This document shows positions 28,369 through 37,517 of a stretch of 64,000 nt of DNA, one piece after another (the first letter of the stretch is position 1; every line of letters starts with the position of its first letter). Source of the DNA: JADCRZ01 sp041751095. Its GTDB lineage: Bacteria; Bacteroidota; Bacteroidia; Chitinophagales; Chitinophagaceae. A model generated the notes under the pieces. It had not been told where the DNA came from. It was given only the letters and a program-made list of their open reading frames with translations, and searched no databases. The DNA lies in the NCBI GenBank assembly GCA_041751095.1, contig JBGSYC010000068.1:1-64000 (forward strand), read 5' to 3'. The position numbers were made by a program, and so were the translations under genes.

Positions 28369-28487
28369 CTTTTGGAGTCTTAGCGTTTTAAAAATCACTG
28401 ACACTACTGCCTGTATTGAAAATGAGTTCAGGAAGACCTAACGATACACAGATGCTGATTGATTATAACCCAAACCTCACAACTGTT

Positions 28488-31400
28488 ATGAAAATTAACT
28501 TCAACTGCCCGATTTTCTTTAGAAACAAACTTCTCAATTGTATGAAACTAACTGTTGCTTGTTTATTAGCTGCGTGCCTGCATGTTTCTGCAAAAAGTTA
28601 TTCCCAGAAAATAACATTAAACATGCAAAATGTAACTCTGGAAAAAGTATTTAAAGAAATAAAAAGGCAAAGCAGCTATCTGTTTTTTTACAAAACTGAA
28701 GAATTACTGAAAGCAGGGAAAATAAGTGTGCGCATAAACAATGCCGATATTGACGAAGTGGTTGCACAATGCCTGTCTTCCACGCATTTTACCTATAAAA
28801 TCATCGACAAGACAATTATCCTCGAACCCAAACCACCCACAAAAATTCTGTTGGTTCAAACGGAGACCGTGGCTTTTGCTGATTTCAACGGGCAGGTTTT
28901 AGGCGAAAACGGAGCTCCGTTAAATGGAGCATCGGTCAGCGTCAAAGGCTCAAACCGCGGCACATCAACGGATGTCAACGGTAACTTTACGATCAATATT
29001 CCTTCTTCAGACAAGGGTTTTCGCAATGGTGCAATTACCCTGCTCGTAAGTGCAGTGGGGTATGAAACGCAGGAAATGAATATAAGTGACAGTAAACCGG
29101 TAACAATTACCCTTAAGACACTCAATAAGGCATTAGATGATATCGTAGTAATAGGATATGGGACGCAGAGGAAAAGTGATCTTACCGGTGCTGTCTCAAA
29201 AGTGAGTGAGAAAGATCTGACGGCGTACCCCGCGGCCAATGCTGTCCAGGCATTACAGGGAAGAGCGCCTGGCGTTACCGTACAATCAGTAAATGGTGAG
29301 CCTGGCGCGGGTTATAAGATCAGGGTCCGCGGAGCCACTTCCATCAATGCAAGCAGTGATCCTCTTTTTGTGATAGACGGTATAGTTGGTGGTGTTTTGC
29401 CACCACCTGAAGACATTGCCTCTATTCAGGTGCTTAAAGATGCTTCTGCGACAGCAATATATGGATCCAGGGCTGCAAATGGCGTTGTTCTGGTATCTAC
29501 AAAATCCGGCGTTACCGGAAAGGCGCAGGTTAATTTTAATAGTTCCTTTTCAGCCCAGAATAAAATCGGGCAGATAGAAGTACTGAATGCACAGGAATTT
29601 GTGGATTACATCAATGAGACAAGAGGAACGAACTTATTTGATCCCAATAATATTCCGTACGATACAGACTGGCAGAAATTAATTTACAGGACAGGGTTCA
29701 TCAAAAATAATCAGCTCTCCGTTTCTGGCGGAAGCGAAGACATCAAATATTATATTTCAGGAACAATCTATGATCAAAAGGGCATTATTCACTCGTCAGA
29801 TTTTAACAGAATGTCGGTTAACTCCAGGTTAAACATCAATATATCAGATCGTATTAATGTCAATCTGAACGTGTTATTGAACCGGGAAAAACAGGATGGC
29901 GTTTATACGCAGCGCACCAGTGGCGTAAACGACGGTGGCGTAGTGATCTCTTCTTTGCGTTTTGACCCTAACCAGGCCATCACTGACAACAATGGAGTGT
30001 ATACAACAAGCAAAGTTGGTACTGCACCATACGAAAATGCAAGAGCTGTTATTGATGGAAGAACGATTGAAAATCTTCAGGAAAACGTGCAGGCAAATTT
30101 GCAGGGCAGATATAAAATATCTGAAGGTTTTACTTTTAATTCGTCCCTGGGAATTGTATCAACGAGTGTCAGGAACGGCCAGTACAACAATAGAAATTCT
30201 ACAGAGGGCTTTTCATCGAATGGCTCTGGCAGCCTAACACACAGGCGACGGATAAATGTTATCAATGAGAATTATTTTAACTACAAGAAAAGTTTTTTCG
30301 GCAGGCATGTGTTTGATCTAACCGCAGGTTATTCTTATCAACAATTCACCAACGAAGGATTTACAGCCGCGAACCAGGGCTTTATCACGGATGCTTTCAG
30401 CTTCTGGAATCTCGGTGCAGGATCGATTTATCAACCTGCATCATCCAATACCAGCCAATCTGAAATCTCGTCTTACTATGGAAGACTGAATTATAATTTT
30501 GATGACAGGTATCTATTTACGGTAACAAGCCGTTATGATGGAGCGTCACAATTCAGCGAAGGCAATAAATGGTCATACTTCCCCTCAGGTGCGTTTGCAT
30601 GGAATATAGCCAATGAAAAATTTTTTCCGAAGAACAGCATTATCAGCGGACTAAAGCTGAGAACAAGTTATGGGGTAACAGGTAATCAGGCTATTGGGCC
30701 TTATGAATCACTTTCCAGGATGTCACCAGTTATTTTTGCCATCGGTGGCACTGTTGTTAATGCGGTAAGACCAACGGCCATCTCTAACAAGGATCTCACG
30801 TGGGAAACAACCGATCAATATGATGCCGGCATTGATCTTGATTTGTTCAACGGGCGAATAAGTTTTGTTGGAGATTATTATAACAAGCGGACGAAAAATC
30901 TTCTTTTCACCGTTAGCATCCCTTCATTTTCAGGGTATCAAAGCCGGGTAGAAAACTTAGGCCAGATCGAAAACAAAGGATTTGAACTGATGCTGAACTC
31001 TAAAAACCTGGTAAAGGAGCTAAAATGGTCAACAGGTTTTAATGTAACTATAAACAGGAGTAAAGTACTGGAGCTTCCCGAAGGTTTAGACAGAGAGATT
31101 TCAAGCGGCCCGGGAGTACTGCTCTTAGGTACTACTTCAATTTTGAGGCAGGGTGAGCCAATAGGGGCTTTTTACGGATACATATACGACGGCGTTATCC
31201 AGGCCGGCGAGAAAGTTATACCGGGGGTAGGGTTTGAAAAGGATCCGGGAGGAGAAAAATTCAGAGATGTGAATAACGACGGTGTGCTGAATACGGCCGA
31301 CAGAACCATCATCGGAGATCCTAATGAAGATTTTTCTTTCGGCTTTAATAACGAACTGGCATACAAAAATTTCACGCTGAATTTTTTCTTTCAGGGCAGC

Positions 31401-31817
31401 GTAGGAGGCGATCTTTACAATTTTACTAAAATGGAGCTGGATATGCTGCGGGGGATTACAAACGCCAGCAAAGATGCCCTGAATCGCTGGAGACCACAGC
31501 ACACAAATACGAATATTCCCAGGGCTTTTATTGGCAGAAACAGCCGTTCCTCTACAAGATTTATTGAAGATGGATCATATGTACGCCTGAAGAACCTGTA
31601 CCTTGGTTATAATCTTCCATTGTCCATCAGCAGCAGGCTTAAGGCCAGAAGCGTACGGATATACGGAAGCGCTCAGAATATACTAACGTTTACAAACTAT
31701 TTAGGAGTGGATCCTGAAGTTGCTTTCAGGGGAGGTGGTAATCTTAACCTTGGAGGTGATTATGACAGCTATCCCAATCTTAAATCTTTCACTATAGGAT
31801 TAAATCTTGGATTTTAA
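28488..31817 (+). CDS. SusC-type TonB-dependent receptor with STN signalling domain
   Basis: I chose ATG 28488 because the preceding 24 codons do not look like an export signal; the product is about 1109 residues. Domains in order: signal segment (LTVACLLAACLHVSAKSYSQ), STN domain (about 40-110, LEKVFKEIKRQSSYLFFYK), carboxypeptidase-like domain (FNGQVLGENGAPLNGASVSV), TonB plug (IVVIGYGTQRKSDLTGAVSK, and DASATAIYGSRAANGVVLV) and a beta-barrel ending in SFTIGLNLGF. It imports oligosaccharides with SusD across the outer membrane. The STN domain lets it signal to FecR. Confidence 0.95.
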   Translation: MKINFNCPIFFRNKLLNCMKLTVACLLAACLHVSAKSYSQKITLNMQNVTLEKVFKEIKRQSSYLFFYKTEELLKAGKISVRINNADIDEVVAQCLSSTHFTYKIIDKTIILEPKPPTKILLVQTETVAFADFNGQVLGENGAPLNGASVSVKGSNRGTSTDVNGNFTINIPSSDKGFRNGAITLLVSAVGYETQEMNISDSKPVTITLKTLNKALDDIVVIGYGTQRKSDLTGAVSKVSEKDLTAYPAANAVQALQGRAPGVTVQSVNGEPGAGYKIRVRGATSINASSDPLFVIDGIVGGVLPPPEDIASIQVLKDASATAIYGSRAANGVVLVSTKSGVTGKAQVNFNSSFSAQNKIGQIEVLNAQEFVDYINETRGTNLFDPNNIPYDTDWQKLIYRTGFIKNNQLSVSGGSEDIKYYISGTIYDQKGIIHSSDFNRMSVNSRLNINISDRINVNLNVLLNREKQDGVYTQRTSGVNDGGVVISSLRFDPNQAITDNNGVYTTSKVGTAPYENARAVIDGRTIENLQENVQANLQGRYKISEGFTFNSSLGIVSTSVRNGQYNNRNSTEGFSSNGSGSLTHRRRINVINENYFNYKKSFFGRHVFDLTAGYSYQQFTNEGFTAANQGFITDAFSFWNLGAGSIYQPASSNTSQSEISSYYGRLNYNFDDRYLFTVTSRYDGASQFSEGNKWSYFPSGAFAWNIANEKFFPKNSIISGLKLRTSYGVTGNQAIGPYESLSRMSPVIFAIGGTVVNAVRPTAISNKDLTWETTDQYDAGIDLDLFNGRISFVGDYYNKRTKNLLFTVSIPSFSGYQSRVENLGQIENKGFELMLNSKNLVKELKWSTGFNVTINRSKVLELPEGLDREISSGPGVLLLGTTSILRQGEPIGAFYGYIYDGVIQAGEKVIPGVGFEKDPGGEKFRDVNNDGVLNTADRTIIGDPNEDFSFGFNNELAYKNFTLNFFFQGSVGGDLYNFTKMELDMLRGITNASKDALNRWRPQHTNTNIPRAFIGRNSRSSTRFIEDGSYVRLKNLYLGYNLPLSISSRLKARSVRIYGSAQNILTFTNYLGVDPEVAFRGGGNLNLGGDYDSYPNLKSFTIGLNLGF

Positions 31818-31836
31818 ACAAATAAATTCGAAAAAA

Positions 31837-33348
31837 ATGTTGAGTAAAATATTGATCTCCGGACTTTTCTTTGTTATCGCCTGCTGTAGTAGTTGCACAA
31901 AGCTGAAAGAAGAACCCAAAGGATTATTAGCTCCTGAATCGTTTTTCAAAACAGTCTCAGATGTGGAAGCAGGGTTGTTTGGAGCTTACAGTCAGATCAC
32001 TTCGATAAATCTTTACGGCCGTGATTACCCGGTTGTGTTAATGCTAAGAAGTGACATGTGTGAAATAGGTGACCTGGGCACAACTGCAGACCGGAAGCAA
32101 ATTGATGAATTTGCCGTAAATGCCGAAAACGGTCTTCCTGCAACGGTATGGGCATCATTTTACAGGTCTGTATCAGCTGCCAATACCGTAATACAGGCCT
32201 CTGCAATGGTACCTGGGGATGCAGCTAAAAAGTCGCAACTGGAAGCGGAAGCAAGATTTATCAGGGGATTCTCTTATTTCAATCTTGTAAGAATGTTTGG
32301 CGATGTTCCTTATTTAAATTCACCTGTTGAAAGTACTTCACAATTAAAGGGAGTTCAACGTACGCCTGTAAATGACGTGTATAATGCAGTGATCGAAGAT
32401 CTGATCTTTGCTAAAAAAACCCTTCCGCACCGTCATGGTAATGATATAAGGAACAGAGCAACATCCGGAGCTGCCGCAACTGTTTTGGCAGACGTTTATC
32501 TGACCTTAAAACAATTTGATAAAGCAGCGGCAGAAGCAAAATATGTTATTGCAAATGCGCAAAGCTTTTACAACTACCGGTTGGAGCCCAACTACCAGGA
32601 CTTGTTCAATGGCCCTCTTGCCTCATCCATAAAAGAGCCCATATTTACGACAGACTGGACTAATACAATTTCAGGCGGAGGTGTAGATGAAGATTGGCTT
32701 ATTCCCCTGACCAGGTTCAAAGGGCTGGCCACTTTTAGTCTTTCTGTTTTGGTACCCTCCATAAAAGTGTATGCTACGTGGGATCAAAGAGATTATCGCA
32801 GAAAAGTTTCTTTCGAAGATTCCGTTACTGTTGGTGGTGTTAAGAGAGCCGTTGCTATGGTACCCGTCATTTCCATTAAACGCCCGCATATAGCCAAATA
32901 TTTCAGATTTCCGGGTCCTCAGGCCTCCGGGGATTCCCGTCAGGGCGATAACGATTACCATATTTACAGGTATGCAGATATCTTGCTGATGGCTGCAGAA
33001 GCTATTGCAGAATCAGTGGGAGTTACTCCGGAGGCAATTGGTTATGTTAATCAGATCAGAGCGAGGGCACGGTTTAATGGGTCAAGCACTGGAACTTTTC
33101 CGGCGAACATTCCTGCCAACATAACTACCCCGGAGTTTATCAGAGCCCTCAGAGAAGAAAGGCGTTTGGAGTTTGCTTTTGAGTTTAACAGATGGTTCGA
33201 CATAAAGCGCTGGGGAATACTCGACCAGGTTTTTTCCGGGCCGAATGCGTTAGAAACCAGAACCGTTGATCTGTCGAGAGATTATCTGTTTCCTATACCA
33301 TTGAACGAAATTCGACTTAACGGCTGGAAGCAGAACCAGGGATACTAA
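31837..33348 (+). CDS. SusD/RagB-family glycan-binding lipoprotein
   Basis: The protein has about 503 residues. ATG 31837 gives a lipoprotein signal (LISGLFFVIACCSSCTKLKE); the longer frame from a TTG at 31807 overlaps SusC and is unlikely. TPR-like helices include AEARFIRGFSYFNLVRMFGD and the C-terminal REERRLEFAFEFNRWFDIKR, both SusD hallmarks. It caps the SusC barrel at the surface and binds the substrate. The gap to SusC is 19 bases. Confidence 0.95.
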   Translation: MLSKILISGLFFVIACCSSCTKLKEEPKGLLAPESFFKTVSDVEAGLFGAYSQITSINLYGRDYPVVLMLRSDMCEIGDLGTTADRKQIDEFAVNAENGLPATVWASFYRSVSAANTVIQASAMVPGDAAKKSQLEAEARFIRGFSYFNLVRMFGDVPYLNSPVESTSQLKGVQRTPVNDVYNAVIEDLIFAKKTLPHRHGNDIRNRATSGAAATVLADVYLTLKQFDKAAAEAKYVIANAQSFYNYRLEPNYQDLFNGPLASSIKEPIFTTDWTNTISGGGVDEDWLIPLTRFKGLATFSLSVLVPSIKVYATWDQRDYRRKVSFEDSVTVGGVKRAVAMVPVISIKRPHIAKYFRFPGPQASGDSRQGDNDYHIYRYADILLMAAEAIAESVGVTPEAIGYVNQIRARARFNGSSTGTFPANIPANITTPEFIRALREERRLEFAFEFNRWFDIKRWGILDQVFSGPNALETRTVDLSRDYLFPIPLNEIRLNGWKQNQGY

Positions 33349-33619
33349 TCGCTAAGGAATAGCATTGCTGAAGCGGTCCTGTTTAGAATTCATATGCATT
33401 GCCGTCGGTGAAAGCGCACAAACTTTGCTGAAATCCTGATGAAGCCAGGCATGTAATTCCTGTGCCTGGGGAAGGCAGGAATGGACATGTATTCAAAAAG
33501 GGGTTCATGTGGTCAGTGATCTTGAGAATTACGGTTATATTTTTTCACAAATAGCTGGGCTGGCTTACGTTATCCTTCATACCTGCAGAAGAAACTTTTG
33601 CGCTAAATATTATACCTCT

Positions 33620-35023
33620 ATGTTACCCAAATTGAGTGTTGTTTTTTTCACATTGCTATCCCTGCTTTCCTACTCACAGGATAAACCCAACGTTATTATC
33701 ATCATGACTGATCAGCAGTTTGCCGATGCCATGAGCTTTAGAATGGGAAATAAGTGGCTCAAAACCCCGGCAATGGATATGCTGGCCCGCAGTGGAAAGG
33801 TTTTTACGAGGGCATATGCGTCAACGCCACTCTGTGTTCCATCGCGTAATGCCATAATTACGGGTAAACATCCACATCAAACCGGCATCGTGGCAAACAA
33901 GTATAATGCAATTATAAATGATGATGTCCTTCCTTCCATGGGTAAATATTTTAAAAATGCCGGGTATGAGACAGCATACTACGGCAAGTGGCACCTTGCC
34001 TATCCTAAAAAGGAGAGTAGCAAGAATGGTTTTGACGAAACAGATGTTTTATTTGATAATGGTCATGATAATGAGGTAGAAGCAGCAGCAAATAAGTTTT
34101 TGGATAAACCTCATCAAAAACCTTTTTTACTGTTCATATCTTTTACCAATCCACACGACGTCTGTGAGTTGGCGAGAGATGGAAGCTTACCCGGAGGAGC
34201 TATAGCACAACCCTCGTCTGCCAGTGAGTTACCTCCCCTTAAATTTAATTCAGCGCCTTCACAGAATGAACCTGATGCAATTAGCCTGATCCGCAAATCA
34301 TACCATGGCGCGAAAATGTTTCCTGTAGGGAACTATAGCAGCGAACAATGGAGAAGTTTAATATGGGGATACTACCGGTTGATAGAGAAAGTAGACTCGC
34401 TAATAGGAAAAGTTCTTTTAAATATAAAGAGAAATAAATTAGATGAAAATACACTGATCGTTTTCACAAGTGATCATGGAGAATCGATGGGTTCACATGG
34501 GTTCAATCAGAAGACTCTATTTTATGAAGAATCATCAAGAGTTCCGTTCATTATAAGTTATCCTGGTAAAGTAAAACCCGGATTGTCGGACTACTTAATA
34601 AATACGGGCACTGATATTTTGCCTACCATTTTAAATTTCGCCGGTATCCACAGTCCGGCAGATTTACCCGGCAAAAATCTTAGAACTATCCTGGAAAATA
34701 AAAAAGATGACGCCCCAAGAGCTTATATCGTTTCAGAAAACTACCTTGAACAGGGCGCTGCCGTAAACGGCGTAATCCCCAGGGTTAAAGGCCGTATGAT
34801 CAGAAGCGATGCATTTAAGTACTGTTTGTACGACACCGGAATGCAGAGAGAAGAGTTGTTTGATTTAAAAAAAGATCCTGGCGAGAAAGTCAACCTCGCT
34901 TATCATAAGTCGATGAAACAAATACTGTCTCAACACCAGGACTACTTACGCGATCACGCTAAAAAATATTCAGACACAACGGCCATGGATATGCTCCGGT
35001 TTGTTTACAAGCCGGAAAAGTAA
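33620..35023 (+). CDS. S1-family sulfatase, Cys-type
   Basis: The protein has about 467 residues from ATG 33620, which starts a signal peptide (LSVVFFTLLSLLSYSQ); upstream codons of the open frame are not signal-like. The metal site starts at IIIMTDQQF. The activation motif STPLCVPSRNAIITG has C72, to be turned into formylglycine. Further motifs are YYGKWHLAYP and FTSDHGESMGSHG. It removes sulfate esters from glycans. It follows the SusCD pair by 271 bases on the same strand, which points to a sulfated substrate for that locus. Confidence 0.93.
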   Translation: MLPKLSVVFFTLLSLLSYSQDKPNVIIIMTDQQFADAMSFRMGNKWLKTPAMDMLARSGKVFTRAYASTPLCVPSRNAIITGKHPHQTGIVANKYNAIINDDVLPSMGKYFKNAGYETAYYGKWHLAYPKKESSKNGFDETDVLFDNGHDNEVEAAANKFLDKPHQKPFLLFISFTNPHDVCELARDGSLPGGAIAQPSSASELPPLKFNSAPSQNEPDAISLIRKSYHGAKMFPVGNYSSEQWRSLIWGYYRLIEKVDSLIGKVLLNIKRNKLDENTLIVFTSDHGESMGSHGFNQKTLFYEESSRVPFIISYPGKVKPGLSDYLINTGTDILPTILNFAGIHSPADLPGKNLRTILENKKDDAPRAYIVSENYLEQGAAVNGVIPRVKGRMIRSDAFKYCLYDTGMQREELFDLKKDPGEKVNLAYHKSMKQILSQHQDYLRDHAKKYSDTTAMDMLRFVYKPEK

Positions 35024-35052
35024 CGGGGGCCTGTTACGGTACGTCGTACATT

Positions 35053-35240
35053 CACTGACAACTACAGAACATAGCACGAAGCGTTCCTATGGAACAAAGG
35101 GAGCAACGTTCGAGTTCCATCGGAACACCCTGTGGGTAGAACAACGTAAAAATTAAAGTCCATTCCATAGGAACGGTTCGCGCTTTTGAAATCCAATATA
35201 CCGCATTGCAGAACATAGCACGGAGTATGGAACAAAAGAA
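35053..35240. repeat. Palindrome-rich dispersed repeat
   Basis: The region carries three related palindromes: GTTCCTATGGAAC (35083-35095), GTTCCATCGGAAC (35114-35126) and TTCCATAGGAAC (35163-35174). The phrase GAACATAGCACG occurs twice (near 35068 and 35212). The CCATAGGA-type cores resemble those at 55.9-56.5 kb. No coding frame spans it. The rest of 35024-35717 is also non-coding. Confidence 0.6.
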
Positions 35241-35384
35241 GCCGTATGCCGAATAAAGATGCTCTCCACCGTTTTCATCACTGTTGTCCGAATAAAACGA
35301 ATAGCCTGTGATATCCGGAACCTTTATAATGAATTATAATCATCTTTAAATCAAGTCACGGGGGACACTCCTGCGATAAGCTTC

Positions 35385-35426
35385 TATTGAAACAACAGAT
35401 AAATATATTTTTCTGTTGTTTCAATA
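35385..35426. promoter_or_regulatory. Perfect 15-bp inverted repeat
   Basis: TATTGAAACAACAGA (35385-35399) pairs exactly with TCTGTTGTTTCAATA (35412-35426) across a 12-base AT-rich loop. There is no long T-tract, so a terminator is possible but not typical. It could be an operator for the ferritin-like genes, whose start is 292 bases downstream. Confidence 0.45.
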
Positions 35427-35717
35427 TTCCTGTATATTTAGGTTGAAAATCACCATCTTTAAAGTCCCCTACTCACCCCAGGACGCCCATAGTGCTTTGA
35501 AGGCTTAAAGTCCAATATCCGGTTCTTATTCTAAACGTTCAAAAGTTAAGGCTCATATCTAAACGAGATATCGGTTTTTTTTATGGTTCAGAGACTTCTG
35601 GCCCTCCCGGCCATATGCCGGGTGCTTAAAAATGCCGTTCCTTTTTTTGTTATGACCCTGAACGGTCATATACATCGATATCCTCCAATAATTTTTCATT
35701 TACTAAAAAAAGTTTTT

Positions 35718-36443
35718 ATGCCAGAAAAAACGTCACACGAACAAAGTCCGACTACCATTTCCGGGATTCAAAAAGAACAGGTTTCACGCCGAAGATTTTT
35801 CAGTAATGCCGGATTAACGGCATCTGTAATTTTGGGTGCGGCTTCATGCCAGAAATTTAATATTCCCAATCCTTTTGAGAAGCCGAAGGATATGAAAGGT
35901 GAAGTAAACCTGGGCTCAGGGGATTTTGGGATATTGAACTACGCCTATGCCCTTGAGCAGTTGGAAGCTGCTTTTTATATCGGGGTAACCCATTCTTTTT
36001 TTCGGGGAGCCACAACCAAGGAAAAAACCTATCTGGAGGATATCCGCGATCATGAAATTGCCCACCGCGAATTTTTCAAAAATGCATTGGGCAACAAAGC
36101 GATTGGAAACCTGGAGTTTGATTTTAGCTCCATAAATTTTTCGAGCAGGGATAGTGTTTTAGGAACAGCAAAGGCGTTTGAAGACTTAGGCGTGTCGGCC
36201 TATAACGGCGCCGGAGAGCTTTTGAAGAGTGCAGATTATCTGTTGCTGGCCGGTAAGATAGTGTCCGTGGAAGCACGTCACGCAGCCGCCATACGCGACC
36301 TGATAAGGTACGGTGATTTTGCGGGCCCTGATGTGGTAAATGAGCAGGGTTTGGACGCTTTCAGAAAACCACCGGAGGTACTCAAGATTGCCGATACCTA
36401 TATCGTCACTAAAATCAACGCCAACAATTTACCAACATCTTAA
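35718..36443 (+). CDS. Exported ferritin-like domain protein
   Basis: The protein has about 241 residues from ATG 35718; the open frame reaches 35583 but the extra part is not domain-like. The N-terminus QVSRRRFFSNAGLTASVILG resembles a twin-arginine signal, with a Cys after the hydrophobic stretch. The helical bundle has the di-iron type residues in ALEQLEAAFYIG, IRDHEIAHREFF, AFEDLGVSAYN and VEARHAAAIRDL, as in Ferritin_2 (PF13668). The role of this family is unknown; it may bind metal in the periplasm. It is the first of a tandem pair. Confidence 0.85.
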   Translation: MPEKTSHEQSPTTISGIQKEQVSRRRFFSNAGLTASVILGAASCQKFNIPNPFEKPKDMKGEVNLGSGDFGILNYAYALEQLEAAFYIGVTHSFFRGATTKEKTYLEDIRDHEIAHREFFKNALGNKAIGNLEFDFSSINFSSRDSVLGTAKAFEDLGVSAYNGAGELLKSADYLLLAGKIVSVEARHAAAIRDLIRYGDFAGPDVVNEQGLDAFRKPPEVLKIADTYIVTKINANNLPTS

Positions 36444-36453
36444 AACTCAAACT

Positions 36454-37311
36454 ATGAACTTGCATAATATTTTAGATCAGATAGAAAAAACAGATTCGGA
36501 AATCTGTGACCAGAAGGAGGACAGGAGATCAGCGTTGAAAAACCTGGTGAACGCCGGTGGTAGATTAGCCCTGGCTACAGTTCCGGTCGCTCTCGGCTCC
36601 TTATTACAGAAAAGTTATGGACAGGGTGCGTCTCCTCAAATTATGGATGTATTAAATTTTGCTTTGACGCTGGAATACCTCGAGGCCGAATTTTATAACG
36701 TAGGCCTTGCCAGACCAAATTTAATTCCTGCGGGAGAAGATCGCATGGCTTTCGAAGTGATCGCTAAGCACGAAAATGCGCATGTCGTTTTGCTTATGCA
36801 GGCCATCAGAGCGATGGGCGGAACACCGGTAGCTAAACCTACCTTCGATTTTACCGCCGGTAACGGCAGCGGTACGGGGCCTTTCAGCGGTGTATTCGAC
36901 AACTATGATCTGTTCCTTGCTGTTTCACAAACTTTTGAGGATACAGGTGTAAGAGCATATAAAGGCCAGGCAGGCAACCTGATGAGCGTCAATGAGGTGT
37001 TGAGGACAGCTTTACAGATACATTCTGTTGAAGCAAGGCACGCGGCTCATGTGAGGGAAATGCGCAGCAGAAGGCGGAGTCCATTGGTTGTTGGTATGCC
37101 ACAGCCCTGGATCACGTTAAATCAAAGCAATATTGCGTCTCGATTGGTTCAGCCTTCGTATAACGGTGAAGAAACGACGATGCAGGCCGGTGTGCAGATT
37201 GTCAACATCAATGGTTTTGGTATTATTGACGCCGAAGACGCTTCGGAATCATTTGATGAACCATTAACGAAAGAGCAGGTACTGGCTATAGTTGACCCGT
37301 TTATAGTGTAA
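36454..37311 (+). CDS. Ferritin-like domain protein, tandem paralogue
   Basis: The protein has about 285 residues. ATG 36454, ten bases after the upstream stop, is preferred over the overlapping frame from 36340. The hydrophobic stretch GGRLALATVPVALGSLLQ acts as an export signal. The four helices carry ALTLEYLEAEFYNVG, IAKHENAHVVLL, TFEDTGVRAYKGQ and VEARHAAHVREM, matching the neighbour. A C-terminal extension (after about 210) is unique to this copy. The two may form a hetero-oligomer (inference). A terminator follows. Confidence 0.85.
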   Translation: MNLHNILDQIEKTDSEICDQKEDRRSALKNLVNAGGRLALATVPVALGSLLQKSYGQGASPQIMDVLNFALTLEYLEAEFYNVGLARPNLIPAGEDRMAFEVIAKHENAHVVLLMQAIRAMGGTPVAKPTFDFTAGNGSGTGPFSGVFDNYDLFLAVSQTFEDTGVRAYKGQAGNLMSVNEVLRTALQIHSVEARHAAHVREMRSRRRSPLVVGMPQPWITLNQSNIASRLVQPSYNGEETTMQAGVQIVNINGFGIIDAEDASESFDEPLTKEQVLAIVDPFIV

Positions 37312-37338
37312 CATATTTTGGAGAAAATCAGTAGTATA

Positions 37339-37365
37339 AAGGGACTCACCATAGTCCCTTTTTTT
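37339..37365 (+). terminator. Rho-independent terminator after ferritin-like pair
   Basis: The stem AAGGGACT / AGTCCCTT (37339-37346 and 37353-37360) has a six-base loop and is followed directly by Ts. It ends the two-gene ferritin-like operon. Confidence 0.88.
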
Positions 37366-37517
37366 ATAGGATTGTTTGATATAAACCATCGTGTAAACAT
37401 AAGCTCGCTCACAGGGAGTTAATGTTTTGTCATCACGTTATGTATTCGGGATACAGCGGTATCATCTCTCCGATGTGAACCGGGTGATTGTTTAGTATCC
37501 TGATGTTCCCGGTTCAC

